Assembly: GCA_038204465.1 (NCBI GenBank)
Contig: JBBRCX010000006.1
Location: forward strand, 1 to 64,000
From: JBBRCX01 sp038204465
GTDB taxonomy: Bacteria > Planctomycetota > Phycisphaerae > Tepidisphaerales > Tepidisphaeraceae
Direction of reading: 5' to 3'
DNA: 64,000 bases
The translations under genes and the position numbers were made by a program. This document shows positions 61,219-64,000 of the stretch, one piece after another. Numbering within the stretch: the first letter of the stretch is position 1; the number at the start of each line of letters is the position of its first letter. The notes under the pieces were generated by a model. The model did not search any database. It saw nothing but the letters and a program-made list of their open reading frames with translations, and was not told the origin of the DNA.

Positions 61219-63456
61219 TTGCAACCGCTGATCAATCACCTGGTGTTGGAGGGCGTGGGGCCGCTCGATGCGACGGTGGGGATGGTTTCGCTGCCGCTGC
61301 CGCGCGATGTGGCTGGCGGCGTGTCGATCGCCCACCCGAACGCGGCCATGCAGCCGGTGGGGTGGTGGGTGCGCAATGAAGTGCCAAGGCGCAGTCTCGC
61401 GGTCGTCGTGGATTCCAAAGGTGTGCCCGAGACATTGCGGCTCCAACAGGGCAAAGCCGCGGCCCCCTCCCAGCCGAGCGACGGTTGGTCGGTGAACACG
61501 CGCATCACGCGCGAGAAGCTCGACTTCAAGCCGGCTAAATACAGCAACGTTGAATCGCTTCGCGGCGTGCCCGCAGAAGACTGCACTACCGTCGAGTTCG
61601 AGCTGCTGCTGGGTTATGGCGGTCGCACTGTTTCGCTCCAATTTGGCGCGACCAACCCCATGGGAGAGGGCGCTTTCTACTGGCAGAACGTGCACGTCGA
61701 TCGGCTTTGGAAACATCGGTCGGTTGAGGCGATGCGCGTCGGCGGCGTGATCTACAACGGCGACACCTACCTCTGGGCCGACGTTTACCTGCTGCTGTTC
61801 TCCAACGGCGTCGCGCACGCCGCCGCCCACTTCGTCAACACGAAGCTGCACATCGAGGGGTATGACTTTCAGGGGCTTCCGTTGATCCGGTTGGAAGCGG
61901 AAGATCTCTCTGCGACGGATGCAACGCTTCCAGCCGACGGCGCCCGCTTCGAGCTCGGTAGCGTGAGATTGAATCTAAGCGACGCCGAAGCGCTCTGCAG
62001 CGAGGAATGCCCGGCGACGCTCCGCGGAGCCGAGGGCGAGTTGTTCTGGAGGCCGTTCAGCAGGACGTTTAATCCGCAGCTAAAGGACGCCCCGCCTTTG
62101 CAGTGGGCCCCGGGCTTCGCGCGGACAGTGCGCTTTCAGTTCAGTCTTTCCGATGCGGCGCCGGTCATCGCGCGTTATCGAGTGCCCGCCTGGTGGTATG
62201 CCGTCAGCGGCGAGCCATGGCCCGGTTCATACCTTCCGGTGCATGGACGCCTCGCCAAGGTGGGAGAACTCACGAGCGATCATCTTCGCGGGAAGATGCA
62301 GACCGGCCGCTTCGATGCAGGCTCCGCCGCCTTCGGCAACGACGGCTTCGCCGGCATTGGCATGATGCGCAATGCCTATCACACTGGCCGGGCGGATCTT
62401 TATTCAGCCTCGCTCGATTACTGCTATTACTGGGCGGACCTGGCGATCGATCACCGCGACTTCACCGTGCACCAATGGGTGGGCGGCTGGCCATGGAAGA
62501 CCTGTGCGTATTCCAAGTTTCGCGACGTGCTGATGGGCTACCTCGAAACGGGCGATCCCTATCTTCTCGACACGGTGGAGATGGCCGCCGACTCGTATTG
62601 GGCGTGGTTCCGTTCGAACTGGCCGCGCTGCACGATCGGACGTGACGCTTTCGAGCTGGGCGGGTGGGCGCTGCTGCGTCGATACCTGGGCAGCGAGCGG
62701 GCCCGCGAGCGCACGCGCGAGTTCGTTCGCATGATCCGTTCAGTTCTCGATTCGCGCGAATCGGTCGGCGGGCAGATGGGAGCCGGGCCCCATCCGGGGT
62801 ATCTCTCGTCGCTGTATATGACGGCCATCGCGATGTGCAGCCTGCTTGATGTCGCGGAGGCGGAGGTGGAAGAAGGCGAGCATCAGGCGGTGGCGCAGAT
62901 GCGACCCCTCTTTCAGCGGCTGCACGAGCGCTGGATCCGCGACGACATCGAGATGTTTCCCAGCAACTACGGCAAGCAAACCCGCGCCACCTGGGGCGAC
63001 TTCGGTGAAGAATTGTTTGCTGGGCTGAGTGGACGGATCTACCCACAGCTCGCGCGGCTGGGTCTGGGGGCGGGAATGGTCGACGTTGGTTTGCTCAAGC
63101 TTTCTCAAACGCGACTGCCGTCTTTAGAGAAATGGGCGACGGAAGGCCGCCCTGGGGATAACCTGATCAACCCGCTGTACCACGATGCGCTCCTGCTCGG
63201 CGCCCGGCTGACCGAGGCGGGCGTAGAGCTTTCGCCGCTGGGCGATCCCACAACCTGGGCACCCGAGCAGACCGTCGAAACCCCGTGGGGGCCGCTGCAG
63301 GTCCGCACCACGGTGAAGAGCGATGAGGTTACTTTTTCATTCAGCGCCGCTCAGCAGTACGAGGTCGAAATCGAGTTCAACGGCGGCCGGACGCGCACCA
63401 CCAGCGATGGCGCCGCAGTGTTCAGGATTCTTTCAGCGGTCAGCAAAAGTGCGTGA
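61219..63456 (+). CDS. large probable polysaccharide-active enzyme (exo-rhamnogalacturonan-lyase-like)
   Basis: 745 residues from a TTG at 61219, five bases after AAAGGA. The first half is beta-rich (PLDATVGMVSLPLPRDVAGG, then FELLLGYGGRTVSLQFGATN), and the second half is helical, like an alpha/alpha-toroid: YYWADLAIDHRDFTVHQWVG, GYLETGDPYLLDTVEMAADS and GYLSSLYMTAIAMCSLLD. The overall design recalls PcRGLX/YetA-type exo-lyases and related glycoside-active proteins, but I cannot point to catalytic residues. There is no signal peptide. It is divergent from the phosphodiesterase gene. Confidence 0.45.
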   Translation: MQPLINHLVLEGVGPLDATVGMVSLPLPRDVAGGVSIAHPNAAMQPVGWWVRNEVPRRSLAVVVDSKGVPETLRLQQGKAAAPSQPSDGWSVNTRITREKLDFKPAKYSNVESLRGVPAEDCTTVEFELLLGYGGRTVSLQFGATNPMGEGAFYWQNVHVDRLWKHRSVEAMRVGGVIYNGDTYLWADVYLLLFSNGVAHAAAHFVNTKLHIEGYDFQGLPLIRLEAEDLSATDATLPADGARFELGSVRLNLSDAEALCSEECPATLRGAEGELFWRPFSRTFNPQLKDAPPLQWAPGFARTVRFQFSLSDAAPVIARYRVPAWWYAVSGEPWPGSYLPVHGRLAKVGELTSDHLRGKMQTGRFDAGSAAFGNDGFAGIGMMRNAYHTGRADLYSASLDYCYYWADLAIDHRDFTVHQWVGGWPWKTCAYSKFRDVLMGYLETGDPYLLDTVEMAADSYWAWFRSNWPRCTIGRDAFELGGWALLRRYLGSERARERTREFVRMIRSVLDSRESVGGQMGAGPHPGYLSSLYMTAIAMCSLLDVAEAEVEEGEHQAVAQMRPLFQRLHERWIRDDIEMFPSNYGKQTRATWGDFGEELFAGLSGRIYPQLARLGLGAGMVDVGLLKLSQTRLPSLEKWATEGRPGDNLINPLYHDALLLGARLTEAGVELSPLGDPTTWAPEQTVETPWGPLQVRTTVKSDEVTFSFSAAQQYEVEIEFNGGRTRTTSDGAAVFRILSAVSKSA

Positions 63457-63678
63457 GGGAGAGTTAATTTCTGACCGGGCGTAAGCCCGTTGGTTTCTGC
63501 GGTACGGGCTGACAGCTGCGTAGCTCAGAATCTTAAGATGCACCTTGAGATCCTGTTAACTCTTCCCGCGCGCGGCGCGATTGTCGGTGAATCCGGCATT
63601 GCTTGACTCCCCGGCTGGCGATGGTAACTTTCCGCGGCACACTTCTTTTCGCCGGGGTTCGGCAGTTCGAGGGCATCG

Positions 63679-64000
63679 ATGAGACGCGAATTTGGTGTTG
63701 GGGTGCGCTGCGAGGCGCTGGAGGCACGGCTTCAATTCTCAGCCATCCCGCTAGAGGCTGATGCTTTTCACGACGCGGCTGCCGGGCACGCATCGGGGGC
63801 AGAGGGGAAACACGGGCCGACCGTCGGCCCCGCGATCCGGCTGGACCTGGTCGCATTGCATGAGTTCGGGCACGCGCTTGGCTTGGATCACAACAGCAGC
63901 GCCTCCTCGATCATGTATGCCTACTACAACGCCGACTACAACCTGAGCAACTTCGCCGATGACCCAGCCGTCGCGCAGTTCCGGAGCCTGTTTGCCAACA
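63679..64000 (+). CDS. matrixin-like metalloprotease, 3' part outside the window
   Basis: In frame from ATG 63679 (after GAGGG) to the window end, 107 codons. LVALHEFGHALGLDHNSSAS contains the full HExxHxxGxxH zinc site, followed by SIMYAYYN, the Met-turn, as in matrixins (M10). Typical extracytoplasmic signals and the usual long N-terminal region are missing from this start; only about 60 residues precede the zinc site. It may be a truncated gene, or the true start may lie farther upstream past a frameshift. The interval 63457-63678 otherwise shows nothing. Confidence 0.65.
   Translation, partial: MRREFGVGVRCEALEARLQFSAIPLEADAFHDAAAGHASGAEGKHGPTVGPAIRLDLVALHEFGHALGLDHNSSASSIMYAYYNADYNLSNFADDPAVAQFRSLFAN

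Noticed and set aside
63480..63540. Possible tRNA or small RNA near the right end
   Set aside because: No cloverleaf or TPsiC-like GTTCRANYC segment could be fitted.

Overview
The window is high-GC bacterial DNA that reads as Planctomycetota, most likely class Phycisphaerae. Three things point there. A secreted beta-helix protein starts with a planctomycete-type N-terminal motif (EQLENRQLLSA, at about 33,030). Two genes carry PEP-CTERM tails (VPEPG, then hydrophobic, then RRGRA/RRRRA). The rest is a typical mixture of unlinked housekeeping genes (dnaN, rpoN, rny, nuoDEF, parB, prmC, plsY). The class-level call is inference. No rRNA, tRNA or CRISPR array was recognised.

Layout. Bases 1-2,800 form an accessory island: a reverse transcriptase (RT) gene (630-1859) lies between two partial copies of one PEP-CTERM protein gene on the opposite strand, and two copies of a decayed transposase fragment lie outside that. 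The two PEP-CTERM copies are identical over 26, 57 and 111 bases but differ heavily in two short G-rich blocks, one of which causes a frameshift. This is the most unusual locus in the window. Bases 2.9-16.4 kb hold a ferritin-like protein, a secreted HEAT-repeat protein, prmC, a heparinase-like enzyme, an XRE-S24 (LexA-like) regulator with a possible operator pair, a ferredoxin, plsY, a GT2 enzyme and asnB. Bases 16.7-24.6 kb hold a PagL-like outer-membrane protein, a BamE-like lipoprotein, dciA-like/dnaN, a two-gene Zn/Mn ABC transporter and rpoN.

Bases 24.6-35.7 kb look like an envelope and surface region: a membrane sulfatase/LTA-synthase-like enzyme, two close GT2 paralogues, a GT39-type transferase, a glycine-zipper lipoprotein, the beta-helix protein with a PTPA-repeat linker, and an intact PEP-CTERM protein. 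Bases 36-37.7 kb hold a compact operon of Ser-rich lipoprotein, glutathionylspermidine-synthase-like ligase and DUF350 protein, resembling E. coli ygiBC/yjfLMC. Then come an FHA protein, a Gfo/Idh/MocA oxidoreductase, RNase Y, a DUF983 protein, a heavy-metal P1B-ATPase followed by an HEEGH-motif protein, and a membrane-anchored thioredoxin.

Bases 47.7-52.6 kb are a complex I gene cluster (nuoD, E, F) interrupted by a tyrosine-phosphatase-like membrane protein and by one member of a three-copy family of about 80-residue proteins. ParB follows, without parA, with three parS-like palindromes between 52.9 and 55.8 kb. The last 10 kb hold a YumC-type ferredoxin-NADP reductase, deoC, a lipoprotein hydrolase, YdjY and PhyH proteins, a glycerophosphodiester phosphodiesterase, a large probable polysaccharide-active enzyme and the start of a matrixin-like metalloprotease running off the window.
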